A stretch of 64,000 nt of DNA from Chrysopilus asiliformis (GCA_964034945.1 OZ035960.1:106549933-106613932), one strand, 5' to 3'. Shown: positions 1 through 11,750, numbered from the stretch's first letter. Notes: a model not told the origin generated them from the letters alone. Made by a program: numbers and translations.

Positions 1-3000
1 GCACCACTTTTTTAAAATTAATCATTGGTCAAAAAAAACTTCGCCTGCGGCGCAAACGTCTTGTTGTTATATAAATCTAATTTAACTATTCCATTACATA
101 ACTGCCACAAACAGTTTTAAAATCTTGAGTTGGAATATGATTCGAAAAATATTGATTAACTTAGAGTCTCAAATTCCCATGGGGGACTCAAATTTTTCCT
201 ACGCCCAGAGGCCCAGATTGTCTAAATCCGCATCATTGCGGCTATTTAACGATTACCGCATGGAAGTTAAAGTTTTTCTTACATTTTCACCTTTGAAAGT
301 TCAAGAACGTAGCCGGATAAGACGTTTAGCACAGGTAGAAGCGATCTATAATTCTCGAGCTTCTTCGATCACTGAACTCTTCTGGCTTCAATGTTACAAT
401 AATCCAATGTGGTTCACCTTTCTGGTGATCTTTTGATCTTGATTCATTGTACGCTCATCGTTCATAGAAAAGTTCGTGCTGGGAAAGATGTTTTTTTTAA
501 AGTCTGCTCGATTTGATGTCACATCATATTCGAGTTGAGTTACCTTTTGTACGCGCAAAAAAAATATGTTCCGATGACACACAGAGAGAGGGGAATTCCG
601 GCCGATGAGAACCATTAACACTTGTTAAGTGTGTAGGTGTGCCATAATATGTCACTAATCGAATTACAGGTGAGTTTAAGATTACCGTATCAACTTTTTG
701 GTTTTTTTCTTTTACACACATGTTATTAGTTGGAAATTTTTTTCTTCTGGGGAAAAAAATAAATCTTGGTATTGATTGATTTGATTGATCTATTCTAATT
801 AAACCGTTTGATAGATCAATGTTCTATTTCTATGCGAGCAATATTCTATACATATAATCAAACTGTAAGGGGAATATTTTTTTAAATTTTGGATTTTCTC
901 AGAAATTTTGATATAACATTGATGTTTTGTATTTGATCTTACTAAAGCCAAAATTAAAAGTTTTAAATGTCATGTTTGTCTGTCTGTCCGTACATAACGC
1001 GAAAACTGACAACTGGCCCAACTGATTTCGATGAAACTCTGGAATAAATAATAAGATACTTTTTATTGACCTCCCCCCTCTCCTTCGATTCCCCTCCTCT
1101 GATATCTCTTAAACCATCGAAAGGATCCGGATGCGGTTTTCATTATTAGAGAAATCAGGCCTGAAGAAAAATTTTCACCCACTATTATTTACCCCCTATC
1201 TTCTCTGTTAAGCCCCTCACCTGCTATCTCCTGCAATTCTGGATGGATTTGGATCCGGTTTTCACCATGAGATACGTCAGCCCCCAGGGAAAATGTTTTT
1301 TATTGTGTCTAATAATTTTATTGTTTCAAAATGTATTTTGCAATGTCACCGGTATAGATAGATAGGCTAAATACTATGTATATAAAAAAAACGTTTGTCA
1401 CGACTGGCTCATCAACGATCAGCCCAAACCCCTGTAGCCATAAATGTACAATTTTCACAGCATATTCCATCCATGACATAGACGTTCACTATGGAGGGGT
1501 AAAATATTTAAGCCATTCAAATTCTAACATATAAAAGTCAGGTAAAAAAATGTCGAAAAATAATTTTTATCAAAATTTGCCATAAATTTCAGTTACTATT
1601 GGGTAGAGGATAAATTTTGCCTATCCAAAAAAAACATGTAGGCGCCGACGCCAGGTCCGATTTTTAATTGTAGATAATTATGTTTTCATCCGATAATTTT
1701 ATCTTGACAGCATAAATTTCGAGTTCATATCCCAAACACTTTGGAAAATCACACCATCTACGTACGAATATATGGATAAAAAGTAAATTAATTGTGCTCA
1801 TTACGAATATTTTTATTTCATGTCCAATTTCCATGCAGAATTTTCGTAATAGGCGAGACCCACCCGTCAAAGACTTTTTTGTGTGCTCTATGATAACAAA
1901 ATACAAATTTGAATAGCACAAAAAAACACTTTGCTTGAAGTTCCGCGTCAAGAATATTTTAATTTTAAAAAAACTGTATGATTTATTCAAGACAAAACGA
2001 ACTGATAATAATATGTTTTTGCACCATTTGCGAAAAAATTAATTTTTGTTGTATTTAGATAAGGTCAAGGTGTCATCTTATGAATGGGTTGTGTGAAAAA
2101 TGTAGGAAATTTGTCACCAAGTGAACGGATGTCTTTGCGCAAAGAGCGCAAAAATCTCGTGACTTTTAAAAAATTTTTCGAAAAAAAACTGTTGGCTCAC
2201 TTATCAAAATATTTTTCACTTTGTTTTTAATAGCATTAAAATGTTTTCAAAGTAATTTGTGTATGATTAGCAAATTGAGGAATTATCATTCGGTTGCCAT
2301 GTTTGATATTTCCTGTTCCGAAAATGTTTTGGTCTATAGGATTTATCGAAATTATGGTGACCATAAAAACTACTCAAGAAACTCTGAAAAATTTCCGTTC
2401 AACTTTTAATAAGAAATGTCCCTCAAAAGTTATTATTTTATGGTGAAATTCAAAGCGATTCCATTGAATAAGTAATAATCATAAAATTATTAATGTTTTA
2501 TTGTGATTTACTTAAGCCGCGCTATATTTTTTTTTTCTTAAATGACACTCAAAAGTCCGACGAACCTCAGGTGATCCGCATCTTATCCAATATTTTTTAC
2601 AATCTGTTTTTAAAGAAAAATACGTTGGTGTGGGTGAAGCGCTTAAAAATTCTTTACAATTTCTGTCTGATGACACTATAAACATAACCTTATGGCTGCA
2701 ATAAAAATTATTGGAGCACACAAATATTTTCCAGTTTATTGGAATTGTTTACACGTTTGATTACAAACAAAAAAAAATTAAATCGAAATATTTTTGTTTC
2801 TACTGAAATGTTTCTATTGCGTAATTGCACTATTTTGCGGCTTTCTATCTGTTAATCTTTAAATTCAATTGAAAATTTTTGGATCTTCAATCTAATTATT
2901 GGTAACCATGATTTAGCTTATATTAGTCAAGACTTTTCTCAAAAATTGATGTGACTTTAAAAAAGAAATCGGACAGCACATAAATTTGTACGAAAAATCT

Positions 3001-3143
3001 GTAAAAAGTTTAAACCCATAAATCCCAAGCAAGTTCAGAAATGGACCATATTTCAAACCAAAACAAAACGTAAAAAAATGCTTTTATTTAAAAAAAAATA
3101 TACTAAAAGGAAAAAAAAGACATTTTTGGGTGCTGTTTTAGTA
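1..3143. other. Gene-free AT-rich stretch with decayed repeats
   Basis: No supportable gene is visible. Around 970-1290 there is a decayed dispersed repeat with TGTCTGTCTGTCC and pyrimidine-rich blocks. At about 300-440 one frame reads QVEAIYNSRA, which resembles the integrase motif of BEL/Pao retroelements (QVEAILNSRPL-like), but nothing else of such an element can be followed. A GC-rich motif CGCCTGCGGCGCA at 42-54 recurs elsewhere in the window. Confidence 0.5.
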
Positions 3144-4069
3144 GGGGAAGCTGGGGCACATTCGGCAGGTTTTTTTCAAAGTCATTTCCTGCCAAATTCG
3201 TTTGATGAATTTGAAAATCTTGAAAATTTGTAAAAACTTTCATTATTTTACTATTAAATAGGAAATAGATTTTTTTTGTAGCTCTAAAGAAATATACGAT
3301 TTTTACTAATTTTAAAAAGGACGCCATTTTGCTGAATGTACCCCATGCCGGGGCACATTCGGCTTTTGAAGGGGCACATTCGGCGAATATACGTTATTTG
3401 TGTGATTTTACTAATTGAAAGACTATTAAATTTGAATTCATTTTATTAATTCTTTAAAATAAAATAAAAAATAAAAATTCATTACATATCACATAAAAGA
3501 ATGATTGAAAAATCCTATTTCACGAAATAGTTATCGAAATTTATATTAAAAATATATTATGTCGAATAGCGAGATGTGCCGACAGGATTCATTTAAATTC
3601 AATCTAAAATTTAAATTTAGTAATTTAAATTAAATCTCTCTTCTTAAAATCACGGATGTATTCAACATCACTTCTTAAAATCACGAAAGCCGAATGTGCC
3701 CCGAAAGTGTCAGCTTAATGTTTTCAGATTTTTTATCTAAAATACTGTAAATTAAAAGGCATTCTACTTTCGGGATTGAAACTTAATGTTTTTAAATGCT
3801 ATTTGCGCGAACTTTTTTAAGCGTCGGACGAAATTGACTTCAAAAATCCCTTACGTACCTGCATGGGGAAACTACATCAAACTTCCGAAAAACACAAAAA
3901 TACCTCTTGCTCGTCTGAGCGCGGAAATAGAACTGTCAGACTTTATTTAAATTCAAGTTATTGCATTATTGTGCATTTACGTATTTGATCGCTCCTTTCT
4001 GAAGCATTCTTGATACTGAAAATGGCAATGCCGAATGTGCCCCTTTGCCGAATGTGCCCCAGTTTCCCA
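3144..4069. mobile_element. TA-flanked MITE with GGGGCACATTCGGC repeats
   Basis: The ends are inverted copies of GGGAA(G/A)CTGGGGCACA, and a TA dinucleotide flanks each side (3142-3143 and 4070-4071). The subterminal motif GGGGCACATTCGGC occurs six times: plus orientation at 3153, 3350 and 3371, reverse at 3689, 4030 and 4047. No transposase frame is present, so this is a nonautonomous element of about 926 bp. The TA target suggests the Tc1/mariner/pogo group. The repeated motif is probably a transposase-binding site (inference). Confidence 0.75.
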
Positions 4070-4204
4070 TACCTACATTTTTTTTAAATAAAAGCTTTTT
4101 GAAACCTTTTTTTTGTTTTTATCCTTTTTAGCCAATTTTTTTAATTAGTATGACTAAAAATCCAAAATAACGTCTGTCTTTTGTTTATACTTTTTAAGTC
4201 TTCA

Positions 4205-4440
4205 TATATTCGAAGCTATCAGAGCAAAAGTGGCATAACTCACATAATCGAGTTTTTGTACTATTATTGTCTGTAAATTTTTGGAAAAAAAAATTTGTGT
4301 GGACTTTATTTCTCAATGTTGAAATGTTCTTTTGTGCATCCAAACCTTTTTATCTAAAAACTCACTCGCAATAGTGATCCAAACACAAAAAAAATCATGA
4401 TTTCGACATGTGGGTCACTCTTGCTCTCAACGCCTCATAT
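4205..4440. repeat. Second copy of the 52155-52857 outer element
   Basis: This stretch shares long near-identical blocks with 52155-52390, for example the segment reading CTCACTCGCAATAGTGAT. It ends in the inverted pair AGTGG..CTCACAT / ATGTGGGTCACTC. No gene is present. It is a diverged copy of a short inverted-repeat element whose better preserved relative carries a nested MITE. Confidence 0.65.
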
Positions 4441-5335
4441 ATTCTTGACTTTGAGATTTCCTTACAGACATTTTGACTCCAGAATCAGATTCAGCGACCC
4501 CAAAAACTCCCAGATGAGATTTTTTTCCGGAAAATTTGAGAAAAAGGATAATCACTTTATCCTTACTGGACCTTCCCTTCTCCTTATAAGGACGAAGTAG
4601 TGACAATCTTATATTGTCATCGAAGTTACGTGTTTGAAATTTTCCTGAATGCACAACAATTTTTTGTGGGGGACCACAATTTGTAATTACGACACTATAA
4701 TTTTTTTATAATTTACTAGCAGACCCTACGTTGCCAGCTTAAAGCTTTTTGTATAAATTTTAGAATGCCAAAAAACCATAAACAACTTAAAAACTTTTGG
4801 GAAAAAACGTTACCTTTACAGGACCTTCCGTTTCGAATTTGTAAATTCCAACAACGGATTCGTGATCCGCGACCCCGGAAATCCCCTTATGCCGATTTTT
4901 CCCGGGAAAATGCGAAAAAGGATATTTGCGTTATCCTTACAGGACCTTCCGTTTCGAATTTGGAAATTCCAACACCAGAGCCGTAATCAGCGACCCCAAA
5001 AACTCCATAATGCCAACCCAAGTAGCAAAAAAGGTCGTAAAGTGGTCGTCGTAACCATACAGTCACGAAACTAAAGTCGCGACGACCAATTTACGACCTT
5101 TTGTGTTCCTTGGGAACAAAAACCCCCTTATGCCGATTTTTCCCAGGAAAAAGGACATTTCCGTTATCCTTACCGGACCTTCTGTTTCGAATTTTGAAAA
5201 TCTAACATAGCTCGCTCCTGGCGACGCAGATGATTTTGCAAAAAACCGCGTAAAAATCGGTCCAGTAGTTTTAGAGTTTTGTAATCTCAAACAAACAAAC
5301 CAACAAACATCCATTTTTATATATATAGATAGAAG
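4436..5335 (+). repeat. Dispersed repeat cluster with AGGACCTTCCGTTTCGAAT units
   Basis: Several tandem-like units share TTATCCTTACAGGACCTTCC and GCGACCCCGGAAA. The right part (about 4715-5335) is the reverse-complement relative of 25305-25565: both contain GCAGACCCT..CGTTGCCAGC and end in a stretch with AAATCGGTCCAGTAGTTTT followed by CAAACAAACAAACATCC. A related array lies at 55020-55400. The tail resembles LINE-type 3' ends, but no reverse transcriptase frame is present. Confidence 0.65.
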
Positions 5336-5365
5336 AAGAAAAAGACGATTTTCTTGTCAACAATT

Positions 5366-5371
5366 TTTATT
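5366..5371 (-). terminator. Polyadenylation signal AATAAA
   Basis: AATAAA lies on the minus strand 38-43 bases past the stop codon of the small secreted peptide gene at 5409-5664, a plausible 3' end for that transcript. Confidence 0.5.
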
Positions 5372-5408
5372 ATACGGTTAAGGGCATTTTAAGCAAAACA
5401 ACTTTTAA

Positions 5409-5664
5409 TTACGACCGACGATTTCCTCCTATATTTTGTGCACCTTCAATAAAGCTAGATGGGTTAAAATCTGGAACTCCCGAACAGTTAGGCATCATTC
5501 CACCAGCAGCACCTGCACCAGGTATATTCATTTGGGGTGCAGCTAAAAATACAATATCCCAACATTAGATTTTGTTATTTAAAAAAAATATATTTACCAT
5601 CAATGTTGTAAATTAAAGCAATTGCAAAGAAAGCGACAAGCAAAACCAAAACTTTGGAATACAT
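5409..5664 (-). CDS. Small secreted peptide (66 aa, two exons)
   Basis: Exon 1 is 5664-5598 and exon 2 is 5542-5409; the 55-bp intron has GT and AG ends and splits an Ala codon. The product starts MYSKVLVLLVAFFAIALIYN, a clean signal peptide, and the mature part is about 43 residues rich in Gly, Asn, Pro and Met, with one Cys and an Arg-Arg-Ser end. It is too short to appear as one long open frame. A TATAAG box lies at 5734-5729 and AATAAA follows the stop. The architecture is that of insect immune or gland peptides, but I do not recognise the family. A single Cys argues against defensin-type folds; a linear or dimeric peptide is possible. The neighbours are repeats only, so they give no functional hint. 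Confidence 0.65.
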
Positions 5665-5728
5665 TTTTTGAATTTTTTATTTTTTTTTTCAAATAGAAAA
5701 CTTGAGTGAAAAACAACTGAAATGGTTT

Positions 5729-5734
5729 CTTATA
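5729..5734 (-). promoter_or_regulatory. TATA box of the small secreted peptide gene
   Basis: TATAAG on the minus strand lies 65 bases upstream of the ATG at 5664. Initiator-like TCAGTT (about 5720) and TCACTC (about 5709) follow it. The spacing fits a short 5' leader of 40-55 nt. Confidence 0.45.
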
Positions 5735-6039
5735 CTTTGATGGTTTAACTGCACATTTTAGAACCCTTTTATACTAAAATTTTCTAATTGCAACGAAATT
5801 TTAATTGCATTTTAAGGTGATAAACTTAACGAGGTTAATTGTAATTGTTGCATTAAAATGAAAAACTAAATTGATTTAGATATCCATAACACTTGAAGGT
5901 GTGTAATTAATTTTTATTGTTATCAGTTAACAACTTAATTTATGAAAATAATTACCCATCAAGAATCCAGTTTTAATCGAAAAAAACATAAGAAAAGCGA
6001 CAATCGCCAAGAGTCAATCGTCAAATACAAAATTTTTAT

Positions 6040-6535
6040 GAAAAAAAATCCATTTGTGTGGTAGAAGGAGAGAAGGATTGGTCCGACTGCATTTTGATGT
6101 ATGGAATAATTATCATATTTTAAACACATTTCGTCTTTATACATTTTTCGATACCATGCACCATTTTCGAGAAAATATAAAACCAGTTTTCAATTTGTTT
6201 GGGGGAGGAGAAAAAGAGTGGTCCAACTGGATTTTGATGTATAGATAAGTTATGTAAAATCATATTCTCACCTTAGAAATTTTCCAGTAAGACTCACCGT
6301 TTTCGAGATAACTGTAAAAAACTAGTTCGGTTGTATGGAGAAGGGGAGAAGGAATGTTCCGATTTTGCCCGTTCAAGAACCTAGTCTTGCTATTTACGAG
6401 AAACGCAATTATAGAAATTTTCAAGTTTCTACCTCACTCCTTTCGAAAGTTACGGTGTTCACAGACAGACAGACAAACAGACGGATGGACTGACAAACAG
6501 ACAGATGTTATAAGTATAGTTTTTTCTTCTAAAAG
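6040..6535 (+). repeat. High-copy dispersed repeat, two partial units
   Basis: Two tandem partial units share GGATTTTGATGTATAG-like text and a TTTTCGAGA block, and the second ends in (GACA)n microsatellite. The same order of blocks is seen at 8780-9400, 24448-24830, 29760-30060, 36618-37105 (reverse) and 58080-58330 (reverse). No coding potential is seen. Confidence 0.65.
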
Positions 6536-6541
6536 ATATAA

Positions 6542-6925
6542 TGCTACATTTACACGAATGACAAATTTGTCATTTTTTTCTTGTCATTATGTTAATTCCC
6601 GTGTAAATGGCATAATTTTTGTAATTTTTTCTGTCAGAAAATGTCAATCTCTCATAAAAGAATGAACTTGTCCATTCTTTTATGCCAGATTGTCATTCGT
6701 GCAAACGCAATATTAGTTATGACAACTTTAGTATTCAACTTTTGTCATAACTAATATTGCGTTTGCACGAATGACAATCTGGCATAAAAGAATGGACAAG
6801 TTCATTCTTTTATGAGAGATTGACATTTTCTGACAGAAAAAATTACAAAAATTATGCCATTTACACGGGAATTAACATAATGACAAGAAAAAAATGACAA
6901 ATTTGTCATTCGTGTAAATGTAGCA
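6542..6925 (-). mobile_element. 384-bp foldback MITE, copy 1 (TAA target)
   Basis: Two arms of about 184 bp are near-perfect reverse complements around a 16-bp loop. The ends are TGCTACATTTACACGAATGA and its complement, flanked by TAA at 6539-6541 and 6926-6928. Copies 2 (24831-25214) and 3 (42338-42721) have exactly the same length. The loop reads CTTTAGTATTCAACTT here and its reverse complement in the other two, so this copy is in the opposite orientation. A 3-bp TWA duplication is typical of PIF/Harbinger (Tourist-like) elements. Confidence 0.92.
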
Positions 6926-6928
6926 TAA

Positions 6929-7721
6929 GTATAGTTCAGATCATGCCACCCCTCCCCCGGAAAAATTCCTGCCGACACCCATGCCTATATAATATATCAT
7001 ATATAGCATAATAATTAAAACTAAAATTTCAATAACCTCCTTATAATCTATTCGATATTTTAACTTTCTTACATAATACCACATTTTGAAAATAAGTTTC
7101 GTGGCAAAATTTATTTTTTGTAACATTGAAAGTGAAAAGATTAGAAAAATCGTAAATTTCAATAAAATCCTAACCTCAAGGATCTTTATTTGAACTAAAT
7201 TTACTTCTAGAACAAATTAAAATTTATTATCCTTTGCATGACTTTTGATAAATAATTGCAAGACTTCTAATCTTGTAGATTCTACGTAAGGATGAAGGAT
7301 CTCTCAGAAGCCCCCAGTGTGAAAGAAATTTGAGTTAATAGTCGACAACGTCTGATGATTCTAATCCTAATAGTTTTAGCTTCAACATCCTTACGTCCAC
7401 TACGTTAAAATTTTACAATCCAGACCATTTTTATTGCATTTTAGTCGTGGTATTGGTGTATTTGTTTCAATGGCGCCACATTCTATCATCAGTATTCGAT
7501 TAATTCAGAGAAAAACTTTAAACAAAATGAAAAATAAGTAGAAAAGGGAAACTAATAACGTCTTATTTCTTTTAATTAAGCTTCAAGATTCTGAGAATTT
7601 TGTAAAATGTAATAATGTAAATGCAACTATATTAAAAAAAGAGATAGTGGATGGTTACATTACAGGATTCGAATTACGTAATTTATTTTTCATCGTAAAC
7701 CGGAATTTTAATGGAAAAACG
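6929..7721. other. Gene-free stretch
   Basis: No gene, RNA or repeat could be supported here beyond general AT-richness. Confidence 0.4.
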
Positions 7722-7723
7722 TA

Positions 7724-8711
7724 GGGTAAGTCACGTATAGATGCCCCACTAGGATAGATGCCTCACTGTTAAAAACTCGTACTTAACGAAACAAAACGGA
7801 ACATGTCATATCCTACATATCAAGTGTTTGCTCAATGAAACTTCAGTGCGTTGTTAAAATTCGCGAGAGTCGGGCGTGTTGCGGGATAATTGGCCATTTT
7901 TGTTTTCGAACAAGGGAAAACTCCAAAAACTTATTTTGAGCTGCACAAAAACTCTTGGAACTTTTGCTTAAAGAAGTATATATATATTTTTTTATTTTTT
8001 ATGTGTCAAATGGAGTGTTTAGTGTTTGCGAAAAAAAAATTTTTTTTCTTTTTATCCACATTTAATTTATTAAATAATTGGGGCATCTATCCGGTATGAA
8101 AAGGACAGACGCCTTCTTTTTTAAAGGGATAGTTGACCTTAGGGGCAAATTAACTCTAGGTAATAATATATACCTATTTGCTTTCCCACATTCATTGAAA
8201 ATACTTATTTATTATAGGTAAACATCCTATCCTTGGATTCGAAATTGAAAAACGGCTCGTGCGTCATATTCAGAAATTAGAGGCCGTTCGATTTCCTCCC
8301 GGAAGATACTGAATTTTGTTATTTTTTTCTTTATTATTTAATTAAATTTTTTTATATTGCAGTATGTGTATATTGGATAGACATATATGCATGTAAATGA
8401 ATTAAAATGCATAATAAAATTTTGTTATAACTTAATAAAATGTTTTTTTTTCCTCAAAGGCATCTATCCCACATGCACATTTGTCATGTTGGGCGTCCAC
8501 CCCATAGGTTGGGCATCTATCCCAAAAAGTAGAGACTAACAAAAACATTTTTATCACAGTAAAAGAAAAACATAATGTAAGTTTTTTTCGGCTGAAATTG
8601 TAGATAAGTGTACAGACTAATATTTAAAAATAAAAAAAAAATCGAAAATGTCTTTCTTCATTGTGAAATATAGCAAAGTCAAAATGTGGGGCATCTATAC
8701 GTGAGTTACCC
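7724..8711. mobile_element. TA-flanked MITE with GGGCATCTATCC repeats
   Basis: The inverted ends share GGGTAA(G/C)TCACGTATAGA and continue to GATGCCCCAC, with TA on both sides (7722-7723, 8712-8713). The motif GGGCATCTATCC or its complement recurs near 7733, 7752, 8080, 8459 and 8511 as well as in the right end. There is no transposase frame. It has the same layout as the element at 3144-4069 but unrelated sequence. A Tc1/mariner-type target site suggests that group. Confidence 0.75.
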
Positions 8712-8779
8712 TAATTATTTTTCGGCAACCAAGTGCGATAGAGCTTTGAGAATAAGTATTTGAGAATATTTGAAACAGC

Positions 8780-9420
8780 TGCATACAAACTCGACCACAC
8801 ATTACTTTTTTCGATGCCATGTACCGTTTTCAAGAAAATAAGAAAAAATAATTTCATTTGTATTGTGGAGAAGTGAAGAAGTGGTTCAATTGAATTTTCA
8901 TGTATGGATGAGTTATGTAAAATCCAATTCTAAATACATTTTCCCTCCATAAATTTTTCAATATGACTCACCGTTTTCGAGAAAATTGGAAAAAACTGTT
9001 TCGTTTGTTTGGGGAAGAAGGAATGGTTCAATTTTGTCCGTTCAAGAACTTAGCATAGCCATTTACCAGAAAGGTAACTATAAAAAAATTTAAGTCTCTA
9101 GGTCAATCCTTTGGAAAGTTATGGTGTTCACAGACAGACTGACAACCAGATAAACAGACAGACCGACAGACAGACAGATAGGCAGACAGACGGACAGACG
9201 GACAGACGGACAGACGGACAGACGGACAGACGGACAGACGGACAGACGGACAGACAGACAGACAGACGGACAAACAGACGGACGGACATACGGAAATCAA
9301 AATCTTTTGTCATCCCTAATACCCTGGTGTAGTTCATTTTTGTGTCCGATGATTGGTTCGATGCTTTGCAAACGGTATACTAAACCTAATATACTTCTAT
9401 ATGATATATCATGTAGTGTA
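8780..9420 (+). repeat. Dispersed repeat with (GACAGACG)n microsatellite tail
   Basis: Blocks in order: TTTTCATGTATGGATGAGTT, GAGAAAATTGGAAAAAACTG, CCGTTCAAGAACTTAGC, AAGTCTCTAGGTCAATCC, GGTGTTCACAGACAGAC, then about 120 bp of GACAGACG-type microsatellite, then CATCCCTAATACCCTGGTGT. The reverse complement of the distal half is found at 58080-58330. Long frames on both strands here are microsatellite artefacts. Confidence 0.7.
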
Positions 9421-10640
9421 TAAAAATTTATATGTTGAAAAAAAATTTATTCATTGGGTTATAGTGTAAATTGCGCGAGAACGTCGATTTTGTATAAGAA
9501 AGTCATGTGCTGTTCACATCAGATATTTTTGTCGGAGTCTGTCCTATTAGTTATCTCGGTGTAACTTTCTTTGTATTTCCTTGTAACACACAGAAACATC
9601 TTATTTCTTTTCAAATGGAATTTAGAACAAATACTTTGGTTATTTTTAGTGATTTCCTACAAAAGAATAATCTACCATAATTAATTTTTCTCCACATGAC
9701 TTAAAAAATATTAAATCACTTCTGCTTCAACAAAAAAAAATTAAATAACAATTATATCAATTCAACATCAACTCATATGTGTACGTAGTCCAGACGATTC
9801 TATTTACAGAATTATCTTAATTATCGGAATTTAAGTTATTTCCAAAAATACACCATTAACATAAACAATTATTTATTCTCCTTCAAACCATTATTATTAT
9901 ATTCGAAATTTGTAGTAAATAATATTTTTATACAGAATTCACTAGTAAATAATAATGTTATTTTCGTATTTAAATAATTCAAAAATGATGCTAATCGGTA
10001 TGATATGTGGAAAATATGAAATTATTATTATTACGGTAAATAAAAACAAACATTTATACAAATTTCAAGCCTATTGACAAAGCAGACATAGTGGAGCCCG
10101 ATGAGGTTTCACCTGAGATTTCATTTGCTTCGAGACGAAAAGACCGTGATTGATCACTTTTCACCTTTTTCGATTTGAAGGTTTGGTGGGCGTTAGTACC
10201 AGAAACTGATCGAACGGAATTGAACATAATAACAAGTTTCAATTTGAATGCCATGCCGTATTTTCTATTTACAACGTATGGTAATAATTAGCACTTTTTA
10301 TTATTTCAAAAGTTCATGTAAAACTCATGCGACTAGGTGCAAATATTTCACAACATCATGTGATTTTTTATTCAACACAACAAATTATTCCCTTCTCAGT
10401 ATTTTTGGTTCAATAACTATTGGGTTATTCTGTTTTCAAATTTTCCGTTGAACCTTGCAGTTTTCATATTGACCATACGTTGGAATTTTTTCAAAATCAG
10501 ATTCATTGTCAAAATGTCCCCTCTTGATTGTCAAATGGCCAAGAGATCAAGTATTTTTCGAACTATAATTTTTCCGTCCCAATCAAATTTTGATGACATC
10601 AACCAAATATCTCATAACATTTTCAAGGTAACATTAGAGT
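9421..10640. other. Gene-free stretch
   Basis: A 66-codon frame at 10254-10054 (minus) has unremarkable composition and no partner exons that I can join to it. Nothing else stands out. Confidence 0.35.
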
Positions 10641-10929
10641 GACCATATCTTTTTTTGTATGAATCCAGGACAAATTAGCGGTGGGGGGAGGGGGGCTAAG
10701 TTGACGAAATTTTTAATGCTTCGAAATTAATCGCGAAAATCCGAAATTAATCGCGAAATTTTTAATGCTTCGAAATTAATCGTGAAAGCCCGATTACAGG
10801 ATTTGTTTCAAATCTTGGTTTTTTTGTTCGTAACTATATTAAAAATATTAGTGGTCTTGATTGTTTTGCAAATACAATAAAAATTTCGCCCAGACAAAAC
10901 TTTTAGTAACAAATATCCCAGTATTGAAA

Positions 10930-11750
10930 ATTGTTTAAGGAAATGCGCCGCAAGCGATTTTTTTTTTTAGAAATATCAGTTGTAATCAACACAAAACTTT
11001 CGGTAAAAATATGTTAAAATTATAGTTTTTGAAATATCTCAAGAATTGTTAAAGAAACGTAAAACCCATTAAAGAAAAATATGTGTTTTCCCTATAAATT
11101 TGATCCTATGAATTTTTTCATAAAAGTGCATAGTTTTCAAGAGATTTTTAAAAACCTAAATGTTTTTCAAATATCTTTAAAACCGTTGGAGGTACAAAAA
11201 ACCATTAAAGCAAAAAATGTACAACATTTTATATCCTTTAAATTTAGTTATATTCATTTTTTCCCAAAAGCGCATAGGTTTCGAGAAATGATTAAAAAAC
11301 TGTATTTAAAACAATGCATGGACAGTACCCGTTATAGCTACAGTTACTATTCCAAAAGTTGATAGAAAACTCCGTTGCTAGATCAACCTCGAGTTATTTA
11401 AGATACGTACAACGGACAAACCGACAGACAGTTGCATGGACATCCTCACAATTTTGCCTGAAACGGATTTCGTATTGATCAGAAATTTTGTAAGTTCCCC
11501 CGTTCTCGAGTCGGCTTTCTCGAAAACGGTGAGTCATATTGAAAAATTTATAAAGGTAAAATGGGTTTAGAACAGGATTTTACATAACTCATCCATTCAT
11601 CAAAATCCAGTTTAACCTCTCTTCCCTCCACCCCCATACAAAGGGAATCCTTTTTCACTATTTTCTCGAAAACAGAGCATCGTTTGGAAAAATTTTCCTA
11701 CATCAAAATTCGTTCCATGCATCAAAATCGAACCGGACCACTCCATCCAA
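10930..11750. repeat. Dispersed repeats related to 58450-59240 and to the microsatellite family
   Basis: The segment with CCCGTTATAGCTACAGTTAC (around 11327) is matched in reverse complement near 58900, as are the flanking blocks with TTTTCGAGAAAT and ACCATTAAAG. From about 11510 the reverse complement of the 8780-9050 repeat follows. No gene is visible. Confidence 0.55.

Noticed and set aside
125..436. 103-codon frame with QVEAIYNSRA, possible BEL/Pao integrase
   Set aside because: Only one short motif matches; the rest of the frame and the flanks show no retroelement, so it is at most a tiny remnant.
9103..9337. Overlapping frames on both strands made of CPSV/RQTD repeats
   Set aside because: Translation of a GACAGACG microsatellite; no gene.
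10054..10254. 66-codon minus-strand frame with plausible composition
   Set aside because: No partner exons, promoter or recognised motif.
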